Counted from the first letter of the stretch, positions 24,254 to 33,196 are shown. The stretch is DNA of 64,000 nucleotides from Pleomorphomonas sp. JP5 (GCF_023721815.1 NZ_JAMDLI010000008.1:1225110-1289109), one strand, 5' to 3'. Notes: generated by a model not told the origin, from the letters alone. Numbers and translations: made by a program.

Positions 24254-25746
24254 GCAACATCATCGACTTCCGCAACATCACCAAGATTTTCGGAGCAGTC
24301 ACCGCTCTCGACAATGTCAGCTTCTCCATCCAGGAGGGTTCGATCCACGCCATCGTGGGCGAAAACGGCGCCGGTAAGTCGACGCTGATGCACATTCTCG
24401 GCGGCGAGTACACGCCCGACGGTGGCGAGGTCGTCTATCGCGGTCAGCCGGTGCGGCTCGACAGTCCGCATGCCGCTCATGAGATCGGCGTTGCAGTCGT
24501 CTACCAGGAGTTCCGTCTCTGCCCCAATCTCACCGTGACCGAGAACCTCTTCCTCGGCCGGGAGAAGGAACTCGGCAACGGCAAGGTCGACTGGCCGCAG
24601 ATGCAGACGCGAACCGCCGAGATCCTCGCCGGCCTTGGCAGCTCGATCCCGCCTGCGGCCCTGGTGGACGATCTCAGCATCGCCGACCAGCAAATCGTCG
24701 AAATCGCCCGGGCGCTCGCTCTCGACGCCGAGGTGATCATCATGGACGAGCCGACCTCGGCACTGACTCTCAAGGAGGCGGAGGAGCTGTTTGTCAACCT
24801 CAAGGCACTTCGCGCCCGGGGGGTGACGATCCTCTACATCTCGCATCGGCTCGAGGAGATCTTCCCGCTTTGCGACCGCATCTCGGTGCTGCGCGACGGC
24901 AAGTTCGTTGGCGGGTTCGAGATCGCCGACATCGATCAGGCTGGCGTTGTCCGCCTGATCGCCGGCGGCGACCTCGCCGACCTCCATGCATCCGAGGTCC
25001 GCGACCATACCAGTCGCCAGAAGGTACTGGAGGTCAACGGCCTCAGCCGGCCCGGATGCTTCTCGGACGTCTCCTTTTCGGTACATGAAGGCGAGATCGT
25101 CGGCATCTACGGTCTGCAGGGATCTGGGCGAACGGAGGTGCTCGAAACCATCTTCGGACTGGCGCCCGAGTGGACGGGATCGATTTCCGCCTTCGGCAAA
25201 CCGATGCACAACCGCAGTCCGAGCGACGCCATTCGCAACGGCATCGCCATGATCCCGGAAAACCGCCGCGACGCCGGCATTTTCCCCGACATGAGCATCA
25301 TGGACAACGTCAACACCGCCAATGCGGACGACATGAGTGGCTTTGCCGGCGTTCTCCGGAGCCGCTTCATGGCGGACACGACGGAAGACTTCATCCGGAA
25401 GCTGAAGATCAAGACCAGCTCTCGCTTCAAGAAGATCAGCCAGCTGTCAGGCGGCAATCAGCAGAAGGTCATCATCGCGCGCTGGCTCGCGTCTCATCCG
25501 CGGATCGTCCTCGTCGACGAGCTCACTCGCGGCATCGACGTCAGCGCCAAGTTCGAAATCTACAAAATTCTGAAATCTCTGCGCGAGTCCGGCCTTTCCA
25601 TCCTGATGGTCTCGTCGGAACTCGCCGAGATCCTCGCCGAAAGCGACCGCATCCTGGTCATGAAGAACGGCGCAATGGTCGCCGACCTTCGCGGCGAGAA
25701 GAGAACAAAGGAACAAGTCATCCGCCACGCCCTGTCGGGCCAGTAA
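24250..25746 (+). CDS. Ribose-type ABC transporter ATPase (RbsA-like)
   Basis: Two-domain CUT2 ATPase of 498 residues. First half: Walker A GENGAGKSTLMH near residue 38, signature region DDLSIADQQIVE (degenerate), Walker B VIIMDEPTSALT. Second half: degenerate Walker A GLQGSGRTEVL, signature LSGGNQQKVI, VLVDELTRGIDV. This pattern is that of RbsA and XylG. The start at 24250 is fixed by the ATGA overlap with the permease; a longer frame that begins inside the permease gene is not real. Energises import of the sugar bound by the protein encoded at 25829. Confidence 0.95.
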   Translation: MSNIIDFRNITKIFGAVTALDNVSFSIQEGSIHAIVGENGAGKSTLMHILGGEYTPDGGEVVYRGQPVRLDSPHAAHEIGVAVVYQEFRLCPNLTVTENLFLGREKELGNGKVDWPQMQTRTAEILAGLGSSIPPAALVDDLSIADQQIVEIARALALDAEVIIMDEPTSALTLKEAEELFVNLKALRARGVTILYISHRLEEIFPLCDRISVLRDGKFVGGFEIADIDQAGVVRLIAGGDLADLHASEVRDHTSRQKVLEVNGLSRPGCFSDVSFSVHEGEIVGIYGLQGSGRTEVLETIFGLAPEWTGSISAFGKPMHNRSPSDAIRNGIAMIPENRRDAGIFPDMSIMDNVNTANADDMSGFAGVLRSRFMADTTEDFIRKLKIKTSSRFKKISQLSGGNQQKVIIARWLASHPRIVLVDELTRGIDVSAKFEIYKILKSLRESGLSILMVSSELAEILAESDRILVMKNGAMVADLRGEKRTKEQVIRHALSGQ

Positions 25747-25828
25747 ACGCAAGGAGACAGTATAGAAAAAATCTCGATCTCAACTGGTACACAAAATACG
25801 TTCTGATTTCTTATGGGAGGTTACACGA

Positions 25829-26791
25829 ATGAGGAGTAAGTCTTTCCGCATCGGCATCGGCTCGGTACTTTTTGCCGCTGCCATGGGATCCGCCGCTTTC
25901 GCCGGCCCGGACGCCAAGGACATCGACATTACCGTGGTCTATCATGACACCGGTATCGAGTTCGCCCAGGTCATCAAGGCAGGCGCCCTCGCCGCCGGCA
26001 AGGAACTCGGCATCAACGTCGAGTTCGTCGGCCCGATCGGCATCAAGGTCGATGAGGAAGTGGCCTTCATCGAGAACGCCATTACCAAGAAGGTCGAAGG
26101 CCTGGCGATTTCCAACGTCAACGGCGAAGCCTTGAACCCGGTGATCGACAAGGCCATGGCCGCCAACATCCCGGTCGTGACCTTCAACAGCGAGGCGCCC
26201 GGCTCGAAGCGCATTGCCTTCTTCGGTCAGGACCTGATCTCCTCGGGCAAGGCTGCGGCCGAGTCTCTGGTCAAGACCATGGGAACCGATGGATCGGTGC
26301 TGATCATCACCGGCGAGGCCGCCGCCTCGTGGTCGCAGGACCGAGAGAATGGTGCTCGTACCGAGCTCGCCAAGTATCCTGGCATCAGCGTCGTCAACAC
26401 CATCAGCACAGGCTGGGAAGAACAGGCCCAGTACGCCGCCATCGAGAACGCCATCCGGGCCAATCCCGACCTCAAGGGCATCATCTCGCTCGATGCCGCC
26501 ACGACTCCGGCCACCGGCCGCGCGCTGCAGCGCGCCGAGCGCGCCACCAAGATCCACCACGTCGGTTTCGACCTCATTCCCGAGACGCTCGACAACGTCA
26601 AGGCGGGCGTGACCGACGCGGCCCTCAGCCAGAACCCCTACATGCAGGGCTACCTGCCGGTGAAGGCTCTGTTCGACTTCATCACGACAGGTCAGGCGAT
26701 CGAGAACGTCGACACCGGCATCCTGCAGGTCGACCAGTCCAACATCGACGAATATCTCGAGAAACTGAAGAAGGGCGAACCGATCGGCTGA
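25829..26791 (+). CDS. Ribose-type ABC transporter periplasmic binding protein
   Basis: Periplasmic receptor of 320 residues, peripla_BP_4 (RbsB) family. Signal peptide with basic start and cleavage likely after AFA at residue 25. The ligand pocket elements of the family are present (ENAITKKVEGLAISNVN, GVTDAALSQNPYMQGYL). Strong ribosome site GGGAGG before the ATG. It is followed by a perfect 11-base hairpin before the kinase gene, which may stabilise its mRNA so that receptor exceeds the other products. The ligand is unknown; a pentose-like molecule is inferred. Confidence 0.94.
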   Translation: MRSKSFRIGIGSVLFAAAMGSAAFAGPDAKDIDITVVYHDTGIEFAQVIKAGALAAGKELGINVEFVGPIGIKVDEEVAFIENAITKKVEGLAISNVNGEALNPVIDKAMAANIPVVTFNSEAPGSKRIAFFGQDLISSGKAAAESLVKTMGTDGSVLIITGEAAASWSQDRENGARTELAKYPGISVVNTISTGWEEQAQYAAIENAIRANPDLKGIISLDAATTPATGRALQRAERATKIHHVGFDLIPETLDNVKAGVTDAALSQNPYMQGYLPVKALFDFITTGQAIENVDTGILQVDQSNIDEYLEKLKKGEPIG

Positions 26792-26804
26792 TCGAAATCG
26801 CCTC

Positions 26805-26838
26805 GGAGCCGTCCGCCGAGCCAGAGCCGGACGGCTCC
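26805..26838 (+). other. Intercistronic hairpin after the binding-protein gene
   Basis: GGAGCCGTCCG at 26805-26815 and CGGACGGCTCC at 26828-26838 form a perfect 11-base stem with a 12-base loop in the 148-base gap between the receptor and kinase genes. C-rich sequence, not a T-run, follows. Confidence 0.6.
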
Positions 26839-26939
26839 CCCTTCCTCAACGAAAACATCCCTTTCTCAGGTCCCATTTGCCCCCAAGTCCGGCCCATCCG
26901 CTCCGGGGGAACGACCATCCATTTTTCAGGATCAAGGAC

Positions 26940-27884
26940 ATGGACGGCGGAAAAGCTCGTATTACCGTCATCGGCAGCTACGCGGTCGGCATGACGATCT
27001 CGTGTGCCCGCTTCCCCACCGAGGGCGAAACGGTGCCGGGCAGAAACTTCAACATGCTGCACGGCGGCAAGGGATCGAACCAGGCCATCGCCGTTGCCCG
27101 CCTGGGAGGCGCGGCTGTGTTCGGTACGGCCGTCGGCACCGACACTTTCGGCGACAAGGCCATCGCCATGCTCAGGGACGAGGGCATCGGCATCGATTTC
27201 GTGACCCGCAAGTCCGGTCACTCCACTGGTGTCGGCCTCGTCATGGTTTCCGACAAGGGCAGCAACGAGATCGTCATCGACCTCGGAGCCAACGATGCCC
27301 TGTCGGTCGCCGATATCGATGCCATGAGGGACACCATCGCCGCGAGCGATCTCCTTCTGGTGCAGCTCGAGTGCAATCTGGACGCCGTGATGCGCGCGGT
27401 CGACCTCGCCGCCCAAAGCAACGTGCCGATCATCCTCAACCCGGCACCGTTCCGCAAGCTTCCGGACGCCACCCTCTCCAAGGTCACCTACCTCACGCCC
27501 AACGAGACCGAGGCCGCCGCGCTGCTTGACCTGCCGCAGGACAGCGTCGTCGAAGGCTCCGTTCTGGCCACGCGCCTGTTCGAGCGCTTCGGCACGACCG
27601 TCGTCGTCACTCTCGGCGAGAAGGGGGCACACGTCCGCTCGGCCAACCTCGACCGCGCCGTTTCGACCTATCCCGCCAAGTGCATCGACACCACCGGCTC
27701 GGGCGACACCTTCAGCGGCGCCCTCGCCGTGGCACTCGGCGAAGGCAAGGACCTCATCACCGCCGTTTCGTTCGCCAACATGGCCGCCAGCATGTCCGTC
27801 GAGGTCGAAGGCGTTGTCGAAGGCATTCCACATCGCGCCGACGTCGACGCCCGGCTCGCACAGGCTTCCAGGAGCAGCAAATGA
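26940..27884 (+). CDS. PfkB family carbohydrate kinase, ribokinase-like
   Basis: Sugar kinase of 314 residues. N-terminal signature GGKGSNQAIAVARLG near residue 41 and catalytic aspartate in TTGSGDTFSGAL near residue 256, as in RbsK. The start at 26940 (MDGGKARITVIGSYAVGM) begins the fold; 21 more residues are possible upstream but lack a ribosome site. Its stop overlaps the mutarotase start (ATGA). It should phosphorylate the imported sugar. Compared with the kinase at 10084-10998 it is a paralogue with the same neighbours. Confidence 0.92.
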   Translation: MDGGKARITVIGSYAVGMTISCARFPTEGETVPGRNFNMLHGGKGSNQAIAVARLGGAAVFGTAVGTDTFGDKAIAMLRDEGIGIDFVTRKSGHSTGVGLVMVSDKGSNEIVIDLGANDALSVADIDAMRDTIAASDLLLVQLECNLDAVMRAVDLAAQSNVPIILNPAPFRKLPDATLSKVTYLTPNETEAAALLDLPQDSVVEGSVLATRLFERFGTTVVVTLGEKGAHVRSANLDRAVSTYPAKCIDTTGSGDTFSGALAVALGEGKDLITAVSFANMAASMSVEVEGVVEGIPHRADVDARLAQASRSSK

Positions 27885-28354
27885 AGAAGAGCAGAATCCT
27901 CAACAGCTATCTCAACGCGGCGATCGCCGACCTTGGTCACGGCGACCTGATCGTCATCTCCGATGCCGGATTTCCCATCGGCGACAATGCAAAGCGCGTC
28001 GATTTGGCGCTTGAGCAGGACGTGCCGGGCATCGTCGACATCCTCGACCTCATGATGAGCGACTTCATATACGAGGCCTGCTACGTCGCCGAGGAGCAGA
28101 AGAACTTCAACCCTCAGCTTTTCGCCAAAGTCAGCGCCCTGTCGACCCGCTGTCCGGTGACCACCGTTCCCCATGAGAAGCTGATCGGCGAGATGCGCAG
28201 CAAGCTGAAGTACGTGATCCGCACCGGTGCTTTCGAGCCATGGGGCAACGTCATCCTTCAGTCGGGCATCGACGCTCCCGTCTGGTTCGAGAAGCCCGGC
28301 GCGATTGCACCCAGCTACTACGAAGACCGCGTAAATTACAAGGAACCGAAATAA
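27881..28354 (+). CDS. RbsD/FucU family sugar mutarotase
   Basis: Mutarotase of 157 residues. LGHGDLIVISDAGFPIG places the catalytic His at residue 20, and VIRTGAFEPWGN matches the family's C-terminal ligand-binding motif. Its start overlaps the kinase stop (ATGA) and its stop overlaps the next start (TAATG), so three proteins are translationally coupled. It supplies the ring form used by the kinase. A longer in-frame start exists inside the kinase gene but is a shadow. Confidence 0.9.
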   Translation: MKKSRILNSYLNAAIADLGHGDLIVISDAGFPIGDNAKRVDLALEQDVPGIVDILDLMMSDFIYEACYVAEEQKNFNPQLFAKVSALSTRCPVTTVPHEKLIGEMRSKLKYVIRTGAFEPWGNVILQSGIDAPVWFEKPGAIAPSYYEDRVNYKEPK

Positions 28355-29511
28355 TGTCTTCGAGACAGCGCGTTGAAACCGCACTCGCCCACCGGCAGCC
28401 GGATCGCACACCCGTCGACTTCCTGGCCGTGCCGGAAATCTGGCACCAGTTGGTCGACCATTTCGGCATCGAGCGGGCGAAGCCCGGCGACGATCAGTTC
28501 TTCGACCCGGTATGGGAAGCGGTGCTCGACAAGCTCGACGTCGATTGCCGAGTCATCTCCTTCGATCAGTTCTGCGTACCGCCGGCCAGTGCGTTCGCCC
28601 CGAAAGGGCGCCCCGAGGTCTGGAATGTCCAGAGCCGATCGACCCCGGCCCGCATGTGGCGCTGGAAGACCGACGGTTTTGCGACCGACATCTTCGGGCG
28701 TGGGTTCCGCGAAGTCGCCAATGCCTCCGGCGTCTATGAGGAAAACATCGCCACGCTCGCCGGGGCCAGCACGCTCGCCGAGATTCAAGCCCACACGTGG
28801 CCCGATCCTGACTGGTGGGACTTCAGCTCGGCCAAGTCGGTCGTCGAGGCGCTGAACCGCAACGGCGCCAAGCACATCCGCTTCCGCATGGGCACGGTCT
28901 TCGAACTGGCCTGGCAGATGCGCGGCATGGAGAAGTTCCTGATGGAACTCGCCGGCGAGCCGGAGATCCCCGTCTACATGATGGAGCGCATCACCGACAT
29001 CACCATCGAGGTCACCAAGCGAGCTCTCGACGCCGTCGGCGATGCCGTCGACATGGTCTACTTCTACGACGACCTTGCGGCCAACGTCAGCTTGCTGATG
29101 TCGAAGAAAATGTGGCGCACCCATATCCGACCGCTGCATGCCAGGCTGGTCGAAGTGGCCAAGAGCTATGGCAAGAAGGTGATGTATCACACCGATGGCG
29201 CCGTCAGGCCGCTGATCCCCGACCTGATCGAAATGGGCGTCGACGTGCTCAACCCGATCCAGCCGGGCGTTACCGGCATGGAGGCGGATGGCCTGAAGCG
29301 TGACTTCGGTGACCGGCTGGCCTTCCATGGCGGCGTCGACATCGTCGGCCTCCTGCCCAAGGGCAGCCCCGACGACATCCGCACCGCCGTCAAGGAGCTC
29401 ACCCGCGTGTTGGGAACCAATGGAGGATACGTGCTGGCAAGTTCGCATCACATCCAGTCCGACACCCCGCTTGCCAACGTTCTGGCGCTCTACGAGATCG
29501 CCCTGCGTTGA
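28354..29511 (+). CDS. URO-D family protein, putative corrinoid methyltransferase component 1
   Basis: TIM-barrel protein of 385 residues in the uroporphyrinogen decarboxylase superfamily, to which the methyltransferases MtaA, MtbA and CmuA also belong. The region where MtaA has its zinc-binding HxC reads YHTDGAVRPL, followed by MGVDVLNPIQPGV; I see the His but no nearby Cys, and no GC-type zinc motif at the C-terminus. So it may not use the MtaA-type zinc-thiolate. True heme-pathway HemE is unlikely in this context and length. It is coupled to the mutarotase gene (TAATG). I infer a role in transferring a methyl group between substrate and the corrinoid protein. Confidence 0.8.
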   Translation: MSSRQRVETALAHRQPDRTPVDFLAVPEIWHQLVDHFGIERAKPGDDQFFDPVWEAVLDKLDVDCRVISFDQFCVPPASAFAPKGRPEVWNVQSRSTPARMWRWKTDGFATDIFGRGFREVANASGVYEENIATLAGASTLAEIQAHTWPDPDWWDFSSAKSVVEALNRNGAKHIRFRMGTVFELAWQMRGMEKFLMELAGEPEIPVYMMERITDITIEVTKRALDAVGDAVDMVYFYDDLAANVSLLMSKKMWRTHIRPLHARLVEVAKSYGKKVMYHTDGAVRPLIPDLIEMGVDVLNPIQPGVTGMEADGLKRDFGDRLAFHGGVDIVGLLPKGSPDDIRTAVKELTRVLGTNGGYVLASSHHIQSDTPLANVLALYEIALR

Positions 29512-29570
29512 GCCGCGGTCGGTCCGGGGGACGGGCCCGGACCAGCCGCCGCTACGGAAAGACCGCCATT

Positions 29571-30629
29571 ATGAATCGCAGCTTCTACATAGACCTGGCA
29601 AACCGCGGCCTGAAGATGCCGATGGGAACCGACATCGTCCTCAACGAGCACCCCGATCCCGAAGCGATCCGCGTCGATGGCCAAAAGCTCGGCGAGGTGA
29701 TGATTGAAGCGGCCAGGCGCTATCGCACGCCGCTAGCCTTGCCGCAGATGAATCTCACCCTCGAGAAGGAGGCCCTGCTCGTCTTGATGGGCCTCGACGG
29801 CGGCACGGGCGAGTTCCACTTCTCGGCTCCCCCGTCCGCCGAAGTGCTTGCTCGCTTCGAGGCAGGCTTGAAAGGGCGACTCACGCCGGGCTGCGAAGCC
29901 AACATCGAGGCAATCGCCCACGTGGCCCGCTCTTCCGATCTCGTGCCGCTCGGAATGTGCATCGGCCCGTTCTCGCTGATGACCAAACTCCTGGCCGACC
30001 CGATCATGCCCGTCACGCTCGCCGGCATGGGCAACACCGCCGCCGAGAACGAGGAAGTCGCCTTGATGGAGGCGGCACTCGACGTGTCGACCCGCCTCGT
30101 ACTCGAAATCATCGACCGCCAGATCAAGGCGGGCGCCAAGATGATCGTCATCGCCGAGCCGGCAACCAACAAGGTGTTCTTCTCGCCCAAGCTGATCCGG
30201 CGCGGATCGGACATCTTCGAGCGCTTCGCGCTTGCTCCCAACCGCAAGATCGCCCAGTTGCTGAAGGACAATGGCGTCGAGCTGTTCTTCCACTGCTGTG
30301 GGGAGCTGATCGACGAAATGGTGACGGCCTTCGCCTCCCTCGATCCGGCGATCCTCAGCCTCGGCAGCTCGCGCGTCCTGTGGCAGGACGCCGCTCTGGT
30401 GCCCAAAACCACCATTCTCTACGGCAACCTGCCCAGCAAGAAGTTCTACTCGCCGACGCTGTTCACGCGCAGCCAGGTCTCGGACAGCTCGCGCGAACTA
30501 ATCGCCCGCATGCGAGAGATCGGCCACCCGTTCATCCTGGGAACCGAGTGCGACGTGCTTCACGTACCGGGCTGCGAGTGCACCATCCAGAGCAAGCTCG
30601 ACGCCATCATGGAGGCGGTCGCGGTCTAG
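29571..30629 (+). CDS. URO-D family protein, putative MtaA-like methyltransferase component 2
   Basis: TIM-barrel protein of 352 residues, same superfamily as the preceding gene but clearly different in sequence. Here the zinc-ligand pattern of MtaA/MtbA-type methyltransferases can be seen: HCCGE near residue 243 and, close to the C-terminus, VPGCECTI. Those enzymes move a methyl group to or from a corrinoid protein through a zinc-bound thiolate. Start at 29571 has a GGAAAG site. The stop TAG at 30627-30629 forms the edge of a palindromic repeat. Donor and acceptor are unknown. Confidence 0.82.
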   Translation: MNRSFYIDLANRGLKMPMGTDIVLNEHPDPEAIRVDGQKLGEVMIEAARRYRTPLALPQMNLTLEKEALLVLMGLDGGTGEFHFSAPPSAEVLARFEAGLKGRLTPGCEANIEAIAHVARSSDLVPLGMCIGPFSLMTKLLADPIMPVTLAGMGNTAAENEEVALMEAALDVSTRLVLEIIDRQIKAGAKMIVIAEPATNKVFFSPKLIRRGSDIFERFALAPNRKIAQLLKDNGVELFFHCCGELIDEMVTAFASLDPAILSLGSSRVLWQDAALVPKTTILYGNLPSKKFYSPTLFTRSQVSDSSRELIARMREIGHPFILGTECDVLHVPGCECTIQSKLDAIMEAVAV

Positions 30630-30727
30630 AGCATGTTCGGCGAACCCTGGGTCGCCAACATGCCCTATCTCTTTGTTTTTCATGAAACTCCGGACGCAGA
30701 ATCGGCTCCACTTCTGCTGGAGTTTCT
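30628..30727. repeat. Intergenic palindromic repeat, copy 1
   Basis: About 100 bases closely matching a stretch at 55995-56100. Shared blocks include GGCGAACCCTGG, TCGCCAACATG, CTATCTCTTTGTTTT and AACTCCGGACGCA. Two hairpins: GGCGA/TCGCC at 30639-30655 and CTCCA/TGGAG at about 30706-30722. It lies between the second URO-D gene and the corrinoid-protein gene. I recall similar elements dispersed in Rhizobiales genomes. Confidence 0.7.
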
Positions 30728-30762
30728 CTCGCGCCCCCGATCACGAAGAAAGAGAACTGTCC

Positions 30763-31410
30763 ATGCAAGATTGGTCCAAACTCTACGATGCCATCGTCGA
30801 TGGAGACGACAAGACCTCCGCCAAACTGACCAAGGAAGCGATCGAAGCCGGCGAAGACCCGTCAACCCTGATCTCCGAAACCATGGTGCCGGCCATGGCC
30901 GAGGTTGGCCGGCTATTCGAAATCGAGGAATACTTCGTCCCCGAGCTTCTGCTGGCCGGGCGCGCGATGAAAGCCGGACTCGAGCTGTTGCGGCCGATCC
31001 TCGCCGCCTCGGGCGTCGAGCCGACGGGCCGGATCGTCATCGGCACCGTCAAGGGAGACCTCCACGACATCGGCAAGAACCTTGTGGTGTCGATGATGGA
31101 AGGAGCGGGGTTCGAGGTCATCGATCTCGGCATCGACGTACCGCCGGAGACGTTCATCGAAGCGGTTCGCGACAAGAAGCCGCAGATCGTCGGCATGTCG
31201 GCCTTGCTCACGGTCACCATGCCGGCCATCAAGACCACCATCGAGGCGATGGTCGCCGCCGGCGTACGAGATGGCGTCAAGATCATGGTTGGCGGCGCTC
31301 CCGTGACGGAGGAGTATGCCCGAGAGGTCGGCGCGGATGCTTTTGGCGAGAACGCATCCGTCGCGGCAACCATAGCCAAGCGTCTTTGCGCCGAGGCCAA
31401 GGCGGCCTGA
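30763..31410 (+). CDS. Corrinoid (B12-binding) protein of a methyltransferase system
   Basis: Cobalamin-binding methyl carrier of 215 residues, same architecture as MtaC, MtbC and MttC. Residues about 1-85 form the four-helix cap domain; the rest is the B12-binding Rossmann domain with the DxHxxG motif in GDLHDIGKNLV (lower-ligand His near residue 106), followed by GMSALLTVTMPAIKTTI and GGAPVTEEYAREVGADAF. Start at 30763 matches the family's usual N-terminus (MQDWSKLYDAIVDGD). It should accept a methyl group from the substrate methyltransferase and pass it on. Followed by a strong hairpin. Confidence 0.95.
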   Translation: MQDWSKLYDAIVDGDDKTSAKLTKEAIEAGEDPSTLISETMVPAMAEVGRLFEIEEYFVPELLLAGRAMKAGLELLRPILAASGVEPTGRIVIGTVKGDLHDIGKNLVVSMMEGAGFEVIDLGIDVPPETFIEAVRDKKPQIVGMSALLTVTMPAIKTTIEAMVAAGVRDGVKIMVGGAPVTEEYAREVGADAFGENASVAATIAKRLCAEAKAA

Positions 31411-31419
31411 CGTGGCGCA

Positions 31420-31458
31420 GCCGGAGGCGCGCGTTCCCCCCCCCAACGCGCCTCCGGC
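31420..31458 (+). terminator. Hairpin with C9 loop after the corrinoid gene
   Basis: GCCGGAGGCGCG at 31420-31431 pairs perfectly with CGCGCCTCCGGC at 31447-31458; the loop contains nine C in a row (31436-31444). It lies 9 bases after the corrinoid-protein stop and 27 bases before the AraC gene, so it may end or attenuate transcription before that gene. Confidence 0.55.
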
Positions 31459-31484
31459 CAGTCTCGCCATAGCGAGGAGAATGG

Positions 31485-32366
31485 ATGAGCAACAACGCGC
31501 CCCCGACCGATGGCGGCCCCTCCTCGCGGCCCATGCGCGTTTTCGAGTCGCACTATAGCGGCCTCGACACCTGGTCGAGCCCCTTCAACTATCGCCTGCT
31601 TCGGGCGGGCCACATCGCCGCGAGCGCCGACTATCGCATCGAGCGCGAGCGGGCGCCCGGCCACGAGTTCATCTTCTGCCTGGATGGCGCCGGCCATGTC
31701 CGGATCGGGGGTGCGATCCACCGCGTCGAGCCGGGGCAGCTCGCCTGGATCCCCGTCCAACGGCCGCATGCCCATTTTGCCGATCCGGTCACGCCTTGGG
31801 AAATCCTGTGGCTGCGCATGGATGGCGCCAACCTCAACCGCCTTGAGACGGCGCTCGCGGTCGAAGCCGATCCGATATTCGCCTTCACCGACGCCGCCCC
31901 CATCCAGGAGCTGATGCGCGACGCCCTGCGCCAGATCAGCACACACTCGATGCAGGCAGCGGCGGCCACCGAGCGGATCGCGGCCACGTTGCTTGAAAAG
32001 CTGACCGAGAGCCGGAGATCCCATCTGCTCGACCCCGTCGAGGCAAGTCACCGCGGCCTGGCTCGCCTCGTGCGCGAAGTGCGCTCGCACTATACGGAGG
32101 CCTGGACAGTCGACCGCTTCGCCGAGACATGCCGGGTCAGCAAGTCCCATCTGTTCCGGCTGTTCAAATACGGATTTGGCCAGACGCCGCACAACTGGCT
32201 GCGTGGCTACCGCCTCTCCCAGGCCAAGCGGCTTCTGGTCGAGACCGACGAGACCGTCGGCGCAATCGCCCTTGCCGTCGGCTACGACGACCCTCTGCAT
32301 TTCTCGCGCGATTTCCGAAAGAACGTCGGCGTCTCGCCCCGCCAGTTTCGCGCCCTGGAGCGCTGA
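31485..32366 (+). CDS. AraC family transcriptional regulator
   Basis: Regulator of 293 residues. N-terminal cupin-like effector domain (residues about 15-150, with HEFIFCLDGAGHVRIGG and PHAHFADP), C-terminal pair of helix-turn-helix motifs (residues about 190-290: DRFAETCRVSKSHLFRLFK and IALAVGYDDPLHFSRDFRK). Ribosome site GCGAGGAG. It is embedded in the locus between the corrinoid protein and the second aldolase, so it probably activates the methyltransferase part in response to substrate, alongside the LacI regulator at the front. Confidence 0.92.
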   Translation: MSNNAPPTDGGPSSRPMRVFESHYSGLDTWSSPFNYRLLRAGHIAASADYRIERERAPGHEFIFCLDGAGHVRIGGAIHRVEPGQLAWIPVQRPHAHFADPVTPWEILWLRMDGANLNRLETALAVEADPIFAFTDAAPIQELMRDALRQISTHSMQAAAATERIAATLLEKLTESRRSHLLDPVEASHRGLARLVREVRSHYTEAWTVDRFAETCRVSKSHLFRLFKYGFGQTPHNWLRGYRLSQAKRLLVETDETVGAIALAVGYDDPLHFSRDFRKNVGVSPRQFRALER

Positions 32367-32494
32367 TCGGAGGCCGTCACGGATACCCGAAACAAATGAG
32401 ATTCCTATCCATGTTTTTGAGAGAGCCCACCATCCACCGCCATCGGAAACACCGCTAGATTCCTGGGCGAAGGACAAAACAGGAGGTTCATTCC

Positions 32495-33196
32495 ATGATC
32501 GATTTCACCGACAAGAAGGCCGTTGCCAAGGCAATCCAGTACACGAACGTCAGCTCGGAGCTGACGCGAGAGGGCATGGCCGCCCATCTCAAGACCTGCG
32601 TCGCCTACGGCTTCCAGGCCGCCATGATAGCGCCCTGCTTCGTATCGTTCGCCAAGAGCGTGCTGGCCGGCACCGGCATCAAGATCGCCTCGACGGTCAA
32701 CTTCCCGACCGCCAACGACACTTTGGAAATGAAGATCGCGGTGCTGCGCCTGCTGGCCAAGGAAGGCGCCGACGAGCTCGACTTCCCCCCCAACCCCGGC
32801 CTGCTGCTCGGCGGTCAGGAGAAGGAGTATTTCGAGGAGCTGCGCCAGATGGCCCATGTCGCCCACGAAGAGGGCATGGTCATCAAGTCGATGCTGGAGT
32901 TTGGCTACATCACCACCCCCGAGCTGCAGGCCAGGGCCGGACGCTACTCGAGCGAGGCCGGTATCGACTGGGTTAAGCAGTCGAGCGGCTGGGGCAAGGG
33001 CGGCTGCGAGGCCATCGTGGAGCACGTCAAGATCCTCAAGGCCAACGTCGAGTTGCCCTGCCGCGTGAAGGTGTCGGGCAAGGTCAACACCCGCGAGAAG
33101 ATGCAGGCGCTGTTCGAGGCTGGCGCCGAACTGGTGGGCACCAGCTCCGGACCGGCCATCGTCGACGGCGTGGTCGGCAACCCCAACGCCTACTGA
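32495..33196 (+). CDS. DeoC-like aldolase, second copy
   Basis: Class I TIM-barrel aldolase of 233 residues, the same length as the copy at 11028-11729 and identical at clearly more than half of positions by eye. Lysine motifs WVKQSSGWGKGG and CRVKVSGKVNT and the unusual DELDFPPNPG core are shared by both copies, so they form a subfamily distinct from classical DeoC. AGGAGG ribosome site. In this locus it would cleave the phosphorylated sugar made by the kinase at 26940. A change in the acceptor fragment relative to acetaldehyde is possible and untested. Confidence 0.85.
   Translation: MIDFTDKKAVAKAIQYTNVSSELTREGMAAHLKTCVAYGFQAAMIAPCFVSFAKSVLAGTGIKIASTVNFPTANDTLEMKIAVLRLLAKEGADELDFPPNPGLLLGGQEKEYFEELRQMAHVAHEEGMVIKSMLEFGYITTPELQARAGRYSSEAGIDWVKQSSGWGKGGCEAIVEHVKILKANVELPCRVKVSGKVNTREKMQALFEAGAELVGTSSGPAIVDGVVGNPNAY

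Noticed and set aside
28354..29511. HemE, uroporphyrinogen decarboxylase of heme synthesis
   Set aside because: The superfamily fits, but the operon has a corrinoid protein and activator and no heme genes, and typical HemE active-site context was not seen.
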